Shown: positions 50,821 through 58,543, counted from the first letter of the stretch. The stretch is DNA of 64,000 nt from Pullichristensenella sp002068815 (GCA_040772885.1 JAXGXF010000003.1:124001-188000), one strand, 5' to 3'. Made by a program: numbers and translations. The notes: generated by a model from the letters alone, not told the origin.

Positions 50821-50832
50821 TTATCTGCGCAT
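50821..50832 (-). CDS. Three-codon leader ORF (M-R-R-stop)
   Basis: ATG CGC AGA TAA on the minus strand with GGGGTGG (50844-50838) at proper distance, about 24 nt from the predicted transcription start. Arg-rich mini-ORFs stall ribosomes with macrolides and related drugs in erm/msr leaders, so this may sense the antibiotic and allow readthrough of the terminator at 50691. It is inferred, not proven. Confidence 0.45.
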   Translation of the reverse strand: MRR

Positions 50833-50862
50833 CTTTCCACCCCTTTCGGAAGGTTACAATCC

Positions 50863-50891
50863 TTTATAGCACGTTTTCGGGAAATTGTCAA
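50863..50891 (-). promoter_or_regulatory. Promoter of the ABC-F gene
   Basis: On the minus strand a perfect TTGACA (50891-50886), 17 bp, TATAAA (50868-50863). Transcript start near 50856, leaving a leader of about 185 nt. Confidence 0.85.
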
Positions 50892-50903
50892 CCAGCCGGT
50901 TTC

Positions 50904-50932
50904 TTGTGTTTGGGGCCGCGGCGTGTTATAAT
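50904..50932 (+). promoter_or_regulatory. Promoter of the frameshifted secreted-protein gene
   Basis: TTGTGT (50904-50909), 17 bp, TATAAT (50927-50932), pointing right. It resembles the promoter of the paralogue at 51661, consistent with tandem duplication. Confidence 0.75.
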
Positions 50933-50985
50933 CGGGTTGGAAAAATATGGATTTCCCGAATTGCATCGAAGGATGGTACACCGGT

Positions 50986-51632
50986 ATGAAGAAATGGGTC
51001 TTGTTCACTTTGGCGCTTGTTCTGCTTCTGCCGCCCGTGAGCGCGAGCGCGATGGACGTTCCCCTCGACCCGGCGAACAGGCCGCGCCACGGCTACAAAT
51101 TGCTCGTTCCCGAGCCGGACATCGACGGCCTCGACCTTTCGAGGCTGACCGACGACGAGCTTAACGACCTGGACGCCCGGGTCGATGCGGAGATCGACGC
51201 CCGCACCGCCGCGACGCCCGCACCGCCGCGACGCCCGCGCCGACCGAGGAGCCCAAGGGTCTCCGGATCAGGGACGAAATGATCCTGTTCGACCGGGACG
51301 GCGTCCGGATGGCGCTTAACTGGATCGATTTGATCGAGGACGGGAGCCTCTACTTCGATGTGCTCGTGGAAAACAGCACCGGCAGGGAGATTTGCATTTA
51401 TGTAAAGGATTCCTATGTCGACGGCGTCGAAATGGACGGCTTTGACCTCTACCCGGTTCCCGACGGCAAGACGTTCTGGAATTCGTTCACGCTCAAGCCG
51501 CTCGAGGGCCAGGAGGAGCTCTACGGCGACATTCTGAAAAACCCGCGCGAGTTCAGCTTTACCTTCGAGGTTTGGGACACCGAAGCCCACGAGACGATGT
51601 TCCTCCAGGCTGTGTCTCTGGTCGCGGAGTGA
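50986..51632 (+). pseudogene. Secreted protein gene broken by a 17-bp tandem duplication
   Basis: The first part (50986-51282) encodes a signal peptide MKKWVLFTLALVLLLPPVSASA and LDLSRLTDDELNDLDARVDAEIDAR, then runs into the wrong frame. The second part (51279-51632) continues the protein (MILFDRDGVRMALNWIDLI... FEVWDTEAHETMFLQ) in another frame, aligning with the intact paralogue downstream. Removing one 17-bp copy restores a single ORF (about 210 residues). The stop and restart overlap as ATGA, so the second half might still be translated. Family of unknown function. Confidence 0.75.
51196..51237 (+). repeat. 2.5 copies of a 17-bp tandem repeat causing frameshift
   Basis: The unit GACGCCCGCACCGCCGC occurs at 51196-51212 and 51213-51229, followed by a half copy GACGCCCG to 51237. 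Because 17 is not a multiple of three, gain or loss of a unit switches the reading frame. Confidence 0.85.
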
Positions 51633-51660
51633 CGGGCGGGCATCCGGCCTCGGTTTTCCC

Positions 51661-51689
51661 TTGTCTTTCGGCCCCGGACATGCTATAAT
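51661..51689 (+). promoter_or_regulatory. Promoter of the second secreted paralogue
   Basis: TTGTCT (51661-51666), 17 bp, TATAAT (51684-51689), followed by the ATG at 51733. Confidence 0.78.
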
Positions 51690-51732
51690 CTGGATGGGAG
51701 AAATCGGCAATAAAGGATGGGGGAAATTTGGT

Positions 51733-52401
51733 ATGAAGAGATGGATCTGCTGCATTTTGGCGCTTGCGCTTATGCTCCTGCCGACGTGCGCGAGCGCGAT
51801 GAGCTTCAACTTCGGCCTGAAGGACAAGCGCACGGACGTGCCCGTTGCCCAGACGGAGGCGCCCGCCGTCGAGCCGCAGGCGCCGAAGCTCGGCTTTTCG
51901 GTGACCACGCCCGCGCCCGGCGCCGGCGAGCTCGACCTGACGGCCATGACCGACGCGGAGCTCTACGACCTGCTCGACCGCATCTATGAGGAACTCGACG
52001 CCCGCGCGCCGGAGCCGACTCCCATTCCCTCGATCGAGGACGGCCTCATGCTGATCGACCAGCGCGGCGTCCGGATGTCCCTCTACGACAGCGCCTACGA
52101 CGCGGACAGCCAGATGATCCGCTTCTACGTCATCGTGGAAAACAACACCGGCAAGGCGATCTCCATCTCCGTCAATGACCCCGTTGCCGACGGCGTCGAG
52201 GTATATGGCCTCGGCGTCTACGACGTGGCCGACGGCGCGACCGTCTCGGATTACTTCCTGCTCGAGCCGATCGAGGGCGAGGAGGATGTCACCGCCTACG
52301 CTCTGGAGAACCCCCGCGAGATCACCTTTACCTTCGAGGTCTGGGAGGACGACACCTACGAGACGATGTTCTTCCAGGACTGCACCCTGACCGCGGACTA
52401 G
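51733..52401 (+). CDS. Secreted protein of unknown function (intact paralogue)
   Basis: A 222-residue protein with a signal peptide MKRWICCILALALMLLPTCASA, a Pro/Ala-rich linker (about 35-70), a short Asp/Leu/Thr acidic helix (LDLTAMTDAELYDLLDRIYEELDAR) and a beta-rich C-terminal domain (GVRMSLYDSAY..., EITFTFEVWEDDTYETMFFQ). The same domain order is seen in the broken gene upstream (LTDDELNDLDARVDAEIDAR, FEVWDTEAHETMF). It is a family of small secreted proteins without a name I recognise. Its own promoter lies about 45 bp ahead. Confidence 0.78.
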   Translation: MKRWICCILALALMLLPTCASAMSFNFGLKDKRTDVPVAQTEAPAVEPQAPKLGFSVTTPAPGAGELDLTAMTDAELYDLLDRIYEELDARAPEPTPIPSIEDGLMLIDQRGVRMSLYDSAYDADSQMIRFYVIVENNTGKAISISVNDPVADGVEVYGLGVYDVADGATVSDYFLLEPIEGEEDVTAYALENPREITFTFEVWEDDTYETMFFQDCTLTAD

Positions 52402-52428
52402 CGGGCGGGCGGGCGGGGCCCGCGGCCA

Positions 52429-52485
52429 ATTGCTGCCGCCCGATGGAACGCGATTCTCCGCCCGGCTATAGGCGGAGAATCTTCG
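52429..52485. repeat. Palindromic repeat element, copy 1
   Basis: It shares ATTGCTGCCGCCCGATGGAA and the stem GATTCTCCGCC / GGCGGAGAATC followed by TTCG with copies 2 and 3 at 53344-53505. On the plus strand CTTCGTTTTG follows, so this copy could also end transcription of the secreted-protein gene. Confidence 0.7.
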
Positions 52486-52567
52486 TTTTGGGGAGACGGG
52501 ATAAAGGGGCGATCTGTCGGCGGGGGGATCTCTTTGTAAAATAATCCCGAAATAATGTCAAAGATAC

Positions 52568-52596
52568 TTGACAAATCGGAAGCTCTGTGGCATACT
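52568..52596 (+). promoter_or_regulatory. Promoter of the membrane protein/XRE pair
   Basis: TTGACA (52568-52573), 17 bp, CATACT (52591-52596), followed by the ATG at 52629. Confidence 0.7.
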
Positions 52597-52628
52597 GTGT
52601 CCATCGACGGGAAAGAGGGGGGACAGAC

Positions 52629-53156
52629 ATGTACAACGGGGCATATGCGATTGGGGTGGGGGTGGGCCTGCTCGTCGCGCTGATTTTCAAGGTGATTTAC
52701 GCAAGGACGACGCGGGGGCGGAAGGCGGCGCAATACGACGAGCGGCAGGAGAAGGCGCGCATGCGGGCGTACGCGTCGGCGTTCTGGGCGCTGTCCGTAT
52801 ACACGCTGGCGAACGGGCTGTTCGTGCGCCTGACGGAGATCGTCTGGGCGGACGCGTTCATGCAGGCGTTCATCGGGTTCTGCCTGGCGGGGCTGGTTGC
52901 GATCGTCCAATGTATCCGCGACGACGCGTATTTTTCGCTGCGCGAGCGGCCGGGGCTCTATTTGAAGGTGTTCGCGCTGGTATTCGTGGCGAACCTCGGG
53001 ATCGGAATCGCGGCGGTCTTGGCCTCCGAGCCGATCGTCGCGGGCGGCATGCTGACCGTGCGCTCGCTGAACTTCGTCGTCGCGGTGGTGTTTTTGGTGA
53101 TCCTCCTGGCGCTTTGGATCAAGCGGCTCCGCGACCGAGGGGAGCGTGACGCATGA
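52629..53156 (+). CDS. Membrane protein paired with an XRE regulator
   Basis: A 175-residue protein with about four membrane helices (AIGVGVGLLVALIFKVIYA first; FVVAVVFLVILLALWI last) and a basic segment after the first (RTTRGRKAAQYDERQEKARMR). Such small membrane proteins are often encoded just before a short Cro/CI-type regulator in Firmicutes (a common, poorly characterised pair). It overlaps the regulator by 4 bp (ATGA). Function unknown. Confidence 0.75.
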   Translation: MYNGAYAIGVGVGLLVALIFKVIYARTTRGRKAAQYDERQEKARMRAYASAFWALSVYTLANGLFVRLTEIVWADAFMQAFIGFCLAGLVAIVQCIRDDAYFSLRERPGLYLKVFALVFVANLGIGIAAVLASEPIVAGGMLTVRSLNFVVAVVFLVILLALWIKRLRDRGERDA

Positions 53157-53344
53157 AAAACCTGCGCCTGAAGGCCGCGCGCGCCGCCCTGGACCTGTCC
53201 CAGCAGCAGCTCGCCGACCGCGTGGGCGTCTCCCGGCAGACGATCAACGCGATCGAGAAGGGCGACTACAACCCGACGATACGCCTCTGCCTCGCGATCT
53301 GCCGCGCGCTCGGCAAGACGCTCGACGATTTATTTTGGGAATAG
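53153..53344 (+). CDS. XRE-family helix-turn-helix regulator
   Basis: A 63-residue protein, a single Cro/CI HTH: KAARAALDLSQQQLADRVGVSRQTINAIEKGDYNPTIRLCLAICRALGKTLDDLFW spans most of it. Similar to the YozG/YlpR-like one-domain repressors in Firmicutes. Probably controls its own operon with the membrane protein. The ORF overlaps the preceding gene by 4 bp. Confidence 0.92.
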   Translation: MKNLRLKAARAALDLSQQQLADRVGVSRQTINAIEKGDYNPTIRLCLAICRALGKTLDDLFWE

Positions 53345-53505
53345 CGGACGGTGTCCGCTTCCGATTGCTGCCGCGCGACGGCTCACGATTCTCCGCCCGT
53401 CCGCCATGGGCGGAGAATCTTCGCTGCGGACGGTGTCCGCTTCCGATTGCTGTCGCCCGATGGAACGCGATTCTCCGCCCGTCCGCCATGGGCGGAGAAT
53501 CTTCG
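53344..53505. repeat. Two tandem 80-bp palindromic repeats (copies 2 and 3)
   Basis: Units at 53344-53423 and 53426-53505, each with a GCGGAC-GGT-GTCCGC mini-hairpin, ATTGCTG, and a 12-bp stem GATTCTCCGCCC / GGGCGGAGAATC around GTCCGCCAT, ending TTCG. They are nearly identical apart from a few bases and share the core with copy 1. They look like REP/MITE-like palindromic elements, between convergent genes. Confidence 0.8.
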
Positions 53506-53587
53506 CCGGAGGGGATTCGGGGAGGGCTTTTTCCGCGCAGCAAAGACCTGCGTCGATGGACGCAGGTCCTTGCTGTCCGTGCAAATA

Positions 53588-54283
53588 TCAGTCCATCTCA
53601 ATCATTCTATACCCCACGCCGATCTCGGTCGCGATGTACTCGGGCATCGTCGGGTCCTTCTCGATCTTCCTGCGGATGTTGGCCATGTTGACGCGCAAAA
53701 GCTGCGTGTCGCAGTTGGAGAACGGGCCCCAGACCTCGCGGATCATGTAGTCGTGGGTGAGCACCTTTCCGGAGTTCCGACACAAAAGCGTCACGATCTT
53801 GTACTCGATCTGCGTCAAATGGATCGGCTGGCCGTCGACGCGCACGATCCTTCGCTCCGTGTCGACGACGAGGCCGTTCCCGGAAAACACGGTGCGCTCG
53901 CCCTCGTTTCGCTGCCTTCCGTGGCGCAGCGCCGCGCGTATGCGCGCAAGCAGCTCGTCGGTCCCGAACGGCTTTGTGATATAGTCGTCCGCGCCGTTGT
54001 CGAGCGCGGTCACCTTGTCCTTTTCGAGCCCGCGCGCCGAAATCACGACGACCGGCACGCGCGACCACTGGCGCATCTCGCTCAGAAGCTCCTGCCCGTC
54101 GCGGTCGGGGAGGCCGAGGTCCAGTATCACGAGGTCCGGGTTGTGCGAGGCGACGATCGACAGCGCGGTCTTCGCGTTCCCCGTCTCGAGCACCGCGTAG
54201 TCGCAGCTTGCGAGCACGGTCCTCATGTAGTTGCGTATGCGCTCGTCGTCCTCAACGATGAGTATGGTTGCCGCATTGCGCAT
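53588..54283 (-). CDS. OmpR/KdpE-type response regulator
   Basis: A 231-residue regulator. Receiver domain with phospho-acceptor D in VILDLGLPDRDG (about residue 52) and K in SARG...DDYITKPF; C-terminal winged helix (HLTQIEYKIVTLLCRNSGKVLTHDYMIREVWG). Closest in layout to KdpE. ATG 54283 has GGAGGAGGGAG upstream. It overlaps the kinase gene's end by 32 bp, so the pair is one operon. Confidence 0.94.
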   Translation of the reverse strand: MRNAATILIVEDDERIRNYMRTVLASCDYAVLETGNAKTALSIVASHNPDLVILDLGLPDRDGQELLSEMRQWSRVPVVVISARGLEKDKVTALDNGADDYITKPFGTDELLARIRAALRHGRQRNEGERTVFSGNGLVVDTERRIVRVDGQPIHLTQIEYKIVTLLCRNSGKVLTHDYMIREVWGPFSNCDTQLLRVNMANIRRKIEKDPTMPEYIATEIGVGYRMIEMD

Positions 54284-55367
54284 GGCCTTCTCCCTCCTCC
54301 GTTGGCAGCGTGAATCGGAAGCGCGCGCCGCCGCCGGGCACGTTTTCGGCGGTGAGCGTGCCCCCGTGCGCCGATATGATCGTCCGACAGACGCTGAGCC
54401 CGATGCCCATGCTGCGCGAGTTCGCCGCGCTGTCGTTGTAGCTGCTGGCGGAGCCGTCGAACAGCACCGGCAGCTTGTCCGGCTCGATGCCCCCGCCGTT
54501 GTCCTCGACCTCAAACACGGCCTCGCAGCCCTGCTTCTTGACCGTGACCCGGACCCACGTCGCGCCCGTGGCGTGCAGCGCGGCGTTTTCCAGCAGGTTT
54601 GTGATTACCTGCTCGATCAAAATCGCGTCCATCGGCGCCATGATCAATTCCCCGGGCATCGCGATCTCCGCCGCCGGCGCGCCGAACCGCTTGCGGTACT
54701 TGCGCACGGCCTCCGAGACGATCTCCTCCGCGGCCTCCGGGACCTTCTTGACGCTGGCGCGCTCCGCGTTGATGCGCGTGATCGACAACAGGTTCTCGAC
54801 CATCCGGATCAGCCACTCCGCGTCGCCGGAAATCTCGTTGAGCAGCGCGCGCTGGCGCTTTTCGTCGATCTTGCCGAGGTTTCTCGAGAGCACCGACGCC
54901 GCGCCGGAGATCGACGTCAGCGGCGTCCGCAGGTCGTGCGACACCGCGCGCAGCAGGTTCGCGCGCATGTCCTCGAGCCGGGCGTTGTAGTTCTGCCGCA
55001 CCTGCCGCTTCAACTGCGTCGTCATGCCGCTGATCAGGACCGCGACGGCGAGCATCGTGATGAACGTCAGCGGATAGCCGGTCAGCGAGAAGCAGAGCGC
55101 CATGTACGGCTTCGTAAACGCGTAGTTTACGCCGAACACGCCCACGACCGACGCCGCGACGCCGTAAAAATAGCCGGAGGTCGTCCGGCTGACCAGCGCG
55201 ACCGCGAACAGGAACACCATCGACACGTAGTTCTCCCCGTCGCCGATGTTGCGCATCAGGAAACACAGAAGCGTCGCGGCCGCGAGGATCAGCGCCGTGA
55301 CGCCGGCGTCGCGCCACGAAAACAGGAACATGCGCTCCCGCCTGTTTCCGCCCTTTCTCCGCAGCAT
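54252..55367 (-). CDS. Sensor histidine kinase, KdpD-like (DUF4118)
   Basis: A 371-residue kinase. The N-terminal part has four membrane helices (a DUF4118-like KdpD sensor region; no universal stress or KdpD N-terminal domains), then HisKA with the phospho-His in RAVSHDLRTPLTSISGA and HATPase_c (NLLENAALHA, DNGGGIEP, GIGLSVCRTII). Senses an unknown signal, K+/osmotic by analogy. Start: ATG 55367 (MLRRKGGNRRER) with GGGGAGG upstream. No kdpFABC genes are nearby. Confidence 0.93.
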   Translation of the reverse strand: MLRRKGGNRRERMFLFSWRDAGVTALILAAATLLCFLMRNIGDGENYVSMVFLFAVALVSRTTSGYFYGVAASVVGVFGVNYAFTKPYMALCFSLTGYPLTFITMLAVAVLISGMTTQLKRQVRQNYNARLEDMRANLLRAVSHDLRTPLTSISGAASVLSRNLGKIDEKRQRALLNEISGDAEWLIRMVENLLSITRINAERASVKKVPEAAEEIVSEAVRKYRKRFGAPAAEIAMPGELIMAPMDAILIEQVITNLLENAALHATGATWVRVTVKKQGCEAVFEVEDNGGGIEPDKLPVLFDGSASSYNDSAANSRSMGIGLSVCRTIISAHGGTLTAENVPGGGARFRFTLPTEEGEGHAQCGNHTHR

Positions 55368-55392
55368 GGCCCGGCCTCCCCTCACCGAGGCC

Positions 55393-55398
55393 ATTATA
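55393..55398 (-). promoter_or_regulatory. -10 box of the KdpDE-like operon
   Basis: On the minus strand TATAAT at 55398-55393, 26 bp from the kinase ATG. The -35 region (about AATTTT) is weak, so this promoter may be regulated. Confidence 0.55.
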
Positions 55399-55464
55399 TC
55401 ACAAACGCCGGGCGAGAAAATTAAGATTATATAAAGGTGTCGCGCGGAAAAATGCGCGCAGGCC

Positions 55465-55493
55465 TTGTGCCGGGATGTAAAAAAATGTATACT
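55465..55493 (+). promoter_or_regulatory. Promoter of the DUF4432 gene
   Basis: TTGTGC (55465-55470), 17 bp, TATACT (55488-55493), leading to the ATG at 55535. Confidence 0.75.
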
Positions 55494-55534
55494 ATAGGGC
55501 AGAATAAGCGCGATAACGGCGAGGGGGAGATTGC

Positions 55535-56578
55535 ATGAAGAAGAGCGAACTGTTCGAGCTGAGAAAGTATGTCGGAGACCTGTCCACGGTTTTCGGGATC
55601 AAGGACCACCTGTTCAACGACGGCCCGGCGCGCGGCGTGCGCGCGTTCGACGTGCGCAACGGGAAGGGGCTTTCGCTGACGGTGATGGCCGACCGCGGCA
55701 TGGACATACCGTTTCTGCGCTACAAGGGCGTAAACGTCGGCTTCGCGTCGAAGACCGGCGTGCGCGCGCCGCAGTTCTACGTCGAGGAGGGTGTGCGCGG
55801 GTTTTTGAAGCAGTTCAACGGCGGGCTTTTGACGACCTGCGGCATCACCTACGCGGGCGCGCCGAGCGAGGACGGCGGGAGGGTGCTCGGGCTCCACGGC
55901 CCGTACAGCAATCTGCCGGCCGAGAGCGTGCTCTCCGAGACCGTGTACGAGGGCGACGAGGCGGTGCTCCGGCTCTCCGGAAGCGTGCGCGAGGCGTGCG
56001 TGTTCAACGAAAACGTGCTGCTCAGCCGCGAGATACGGGTCGGGACCGAGCGATCGGTCGTGCGTCTCACGGACCGCGTCGAGAACCAGGGCTTCGCCGA
56101 GACGCCGGTGATGCTCGTCTACCACGTGAACTTCGGCTACCCGCTGCTCGACGCGGGCGCGCGCGTCTATTCAAACGCCGGCGAGATCGTGCCGCGCGAC
56201 GCGTTCGCCGAGGAGGGGCTTTCGAAGTACGACCTGATCGAGGAGCCGGGCATCGACCGCGCCGAGCAGTGCTATTTCCACGTCGGCATGGAGAAGGACG
56301 GCTTCGCGATGCTGCACAACGAGAAGCTCGGCATCGCGGCGATCGTGCGATTCGACGCCGAAACGTTCCCGCTTCTGTGCGAGTGGAAGTGCATGCGCGC
56401 GGGCGACTACGCGCTCGGCCTCGAGCCGACGACGTCCGGCGTCGCGGGCCGCGCGGACGCGCGGAGCAAGGGCATGCTGGGCTTCCTGAAGCCCGGCGAG
56501 GCGAGGGAATACGCGTTTGAGCTCGAGATGACCGACGACATCGCCCTCATCGGGAAGTACAGGGCGATGGCGAAATAG
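55535..56578 (+). CDS. DUF4432 / aldose 1-epimerase-like protein
   Basis: A 347-residue protein of the DUF4432 family within the galactose mutarotase-like beta-sandwich superfamily. Visible features: LTVMADRGMDIPFLRYKGVNVGFAS, LTTCGITYAGAPSEDGGRVLGLHGPYSNLP (about residues 99-128), HVNFGYPLLDAGARVYSN and GLEPTTSGVAGRA (key histidines in HGPYS and YHVNFG). Function is unclear, possibly sugar epimerisation or binding. GAGGGGGAG upstream. Confidence 0.88.
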   Translation: MKKSELFELRKYVGDLSTVFGIKDHLFNDGPARGVRAFDVRNGKGLSLTVMADRGMDIPFLRYKGVNVGFASKTGVRAPQFYVEEGVRGFLKQFNGGLLTTCGITYAGAPSEDGGRVLGLHGPYSNLPAESVLSETVYEGDEAVLRLSGSVREACVFNENVLLSREIRVGTERSVVRLTDRVENQGFAETPVMLVYHVNFGYPLLDAGARVYSNAGEIVPRDAFAEEGLSKYDLIEEPGIDRAEQCYFHVGMEKDGFAMLHNEKLGIAAIVRFDAETFPLLCEWKCMRAGDYALGLEPTTSGVAGRADARSKGMLGFLKPGEAREYAFELEMTDDIALIGKYRAMAK

Positions 56579-56631
56579 CGCGAGGAGCCGCCCGAACCGG
56601 AACCGAGGTTTTTCCTGCGGCGAAAAACATC

Positions 56632-56668
56632 CGGCGCGGCCGGTCCTTCGATCCGGTCGCGCCGTTTT
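56632..56668. terminator. Bidirectional terminator after the DUF4432 and Cys-rich genes
   Basis: A stem CGGCGCGGCCGG / CCGGTCGCGCCG with an 8-9-nt loop followed by TTTTG on the plus strand; on the minus strand the same stem is followed by GATGTTTTTC. It lies between two convergent genes. Confidence 0.8.
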
Positions 56669-56684
56669 GTCCCGCGCCGCGGCT

Positions 56685-57275
56685 CTATTCGACCCACGTG
56701 CCGCGGCGATAGTCGTATCCGCGCCGGTAGTCGTACCCGCGCTCGTCGTACCGGCGCTGTTCCTCGGGTTCGCCCTCTTCCTCGGCGGACCGGACATCGG
56801 CCTCGCGGGCGGAGTCCCCGGAGTCCGCCTCGCGGGCGGCGTCCTCGGCATCCGCCGCGGCGACCTCGGATTCGCGGACGGCGACCTCGGTGACGGCGTC
56901 GCAGTCGCTGTCGGTGCTGCGGCAGCGGCATACGACCGACTCGGCCCCGTTTGCGTCTCCATTCTGGTCGGTGCGGCGCCAGCAGCGGCAGCGAAGGCGG
57001 CAGTTGCGGCAGCAGCAATCGTCGTTATCGGCGCTTGCGCTGACCTCCGCGATGCAGTCCGGATCGCAGCAGACCGGCGCGCGGCGCGTTCCTCTGGGGA
57101 TCCTGCATCCTGAGATGACGTCCCCTGCGCTACTTATGCATATCCCGGGGCTTACGGCGGTTGCCCTCGGACAGGGCCCGCGGTAAAACACGCTGCCGCA
57201 CTCGGCATTGCGAACGGAGTTCAGCAGGCCGTAGTTCGCTGCGCGCCCATTGTTCCTGTTGGTTGACACGGTCAT
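56685..57275 (-). CDS. Cysteine-rich protein of unknown function
   Basis: A 196-residue protein (start ATG 57275 with AAAGGAG upstream). The central part has clustered cysteines, CCCRNCRLRCRCWRR and CCDPDC and CRCRSTDSDCDAV (about residues 70-125), then an acidic Ala/Glu stretch, then RRYDERGYDYRRGYDYRRG-type Tyr/Arg repeats at the C-terminus. No signal peptide or known domain. It could be a metal-binding or disulphide-cross-linked protein, for example a spore coat-like protein. It is divergent from a Stealth-type gene. Confidence 0.6.
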   Translation of the reverse strand: MTVSTNRNNGRAANYGLLNSVRNAECGSVFYRGPCPRATAVSPGICISSAGDVISGCRIPRGTRRAPVCCDPDCIAEVSASADNDDCCCRNCRLRCRCWRRTDQNGDANGAESVVCRCRSTDSDCDAVTEVAVRESEVAAADAEDAAREADSGDSAREADVRSAEEEGEPEEQRRYDERGYDYRRGYDYRRGTWVE

Positions 57276-57392
57276 TTCTCCTTTCGATGGGTCCCGGTTC
57301 CGGGGAATTCCCCTGCATCGTATGCGCACCGCGCGGCCGGTGACACGCCCCGCGCGCGCGGTTCTTCCCGCGAAGCCAAAGGAGGGTTTTCA

Positions 57393-58391
57393 TTGCAGAT
57401 AGACTTCGTACTCCCGTGGGTGGACGGAAACGACCCCGCCTGGCGCGCGGAAAAGGCGCAGTACGCGCCGGATGTCGGCGGCGACGCGCGCGACATACGC
57501 TTCCGCGATTGGGGCAACCTGCATTACTGGTTCCGGGGCGTCGAGCGGTTCGCGCCGTGGGTCAACCGCGTGCACCTGATCACCTGGGGACATCTTCCGG
57601 AGTGGCTGAACGCCGATCACCCGAAGCTCAACATCGTGCGCCACGCGGATTACATACCCCCCGAATACCTGCCCACGTTCAGCTCGCACCCGATTGAGCT
57701 CAACATCCACCGCATCGAGGGCCTCTCGGACCGGTTTGTCTACTTCAACGACGACATATTTCTGCTGAACCCCGTCCGCGAGCAGGACTTCTTCCGCCGC
57801 GGCGTGCCCGTGGACAGCTGCGGCCTCGGCGTCGCGCACACGCGGTCGCTGAACAGCACGTTCATGCACGTCTACGTGAACAACACCGCGCTGATCAACC
57901 GCCACCTGAACAGGCGGGCGTGCCAAAAACTCGCGCTCCGGAAGTGGCTCAGCCCGAAAAACGGACGAAGAAACCTGTTCAAGACGCTCACGCTGCTGCC
58001 CTGGCCGTACTTCACGGGCTTTTCTTACCACCACCTGCCGGTCGCCTATGAAAAGAGGACCTTTTTGGAGATATGGAACGCCGAACCGGACGGGCTCGAC
58101 GCGACCTGCCGACGCCGCTTCCGCACGAACGCGGACCTGAGCCAGCTCGCGGCGCGCTCGTGGCGGCTGGCCAAGGGCGAATTCATGCCCGGACCTCCGC
58201 CGGGCACCGCGTTCTTCTTCCGCGGCCCCAACGCGGCCGCTCCCGCCGCGAACTGCATACGGACGCGCGCGTCCAAGATGATCTGCCTGAACGACGACGC
58301 GGGCGCCTTCGACTTTGAGGAGGAGAAAAAGCGCATACTCGACGCGTTCGAGGCGATACTGCCGGAGCCGTGCGCGTTCGAGAGGCGGTAG
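57393..58391 (+). CDS. Stealth-type sugar-phosphate transferase (TTG start)
   Basis: A 332-residue protein with Stealth CR1 (MQIDFVLPWVDGNDPAW), CR2 (VNRVHLITWGHLPEWLNADHP), CR3 (SFMHVYVNN region) and CR4-like parts; the NDDIF motif (YFNDDIFLL) is conserved. Such enzymes transfer hexose-1-phosphate to make capsule or wall phosphopolysaccharides. TTG 57393 has AAAGGAGGG upstream. No capsule gene cluster is around it; the Cys-rich gene is divergent. Confidence 0.88.
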   Translation: MQIDFVLPWVDGNDPAWRAEKAQYAPDVGGDARDIRFRDWGNLHYWFRGVERFAPWVNRVHLITWGHLPEWLNADHPKLNIVRHADYIPPEYLPTFSSHPIELNIHRIEGLSDRFVYFNDDIFLLNPVREQDFFRRGVPVDSCGLGVAHTRSLNSTFMHVYVNNTALINRHLNRRACQKLALRKWLSPKNGRRNLFKTLTLLPWPYFTGFSYHHLPVAYEKRTFLEIWNAEPDGLDATCRRRFRTNADLSQLAARSWRLAKGEFMPGPPPGTAFFFRGPNAAAPAANCIRTRASKMICLNDDAGAFDFEEEKKRILDAFEAILPEPCAFERR

Positions 58392-58445
58392 GCGGCGCCT
58401 CATGAATCCACGCATATCTGCGCGCAATCTTTTCACGGCGACCGC

Positions 58446-58474
58446 TTGCAATGGGCCTGTTTTTCTGATATAAT
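58446..58474 (+). promoter_or_regulatory. Promoter of the rpsF-ssb-rpsR operon
   Basis: TTGCAA (58446-58451), 17 bp, TATAAT (58469-58474). Transcript start near 58481. Confidence 0.85.
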
Positions 58475-58493
58475 ATGTAATTGGCGCATCCTT

Positions 58494-58515
58494 GCCATAG
58501 CCGACGAGCTATGGC
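58494..58515 (+). promoter_or_regulatory. S6:S18 leader-like hairpin
   Basis: A perfect 8-bp stem GCCATAGC / GCTATGGC around CGACGA with flanking CCG at the stem top and base (AGCCGA, GGCCGAAG). This fits the known S6:S18 leader motif which binds the S6-S18 complex to feed back on rpsF. Confidence 0.6.
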
Positions 58516-58543
58516 CGAAGTCCACAAGGAGGTGAAATGATCC

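Noticed and set aside
53588..55367. kdpFABC potassium transport locus next to the KdpDE-like pair
   Set aside because: No KdpA/B/C-like ORFs are present; the flanking genes are unrelated.
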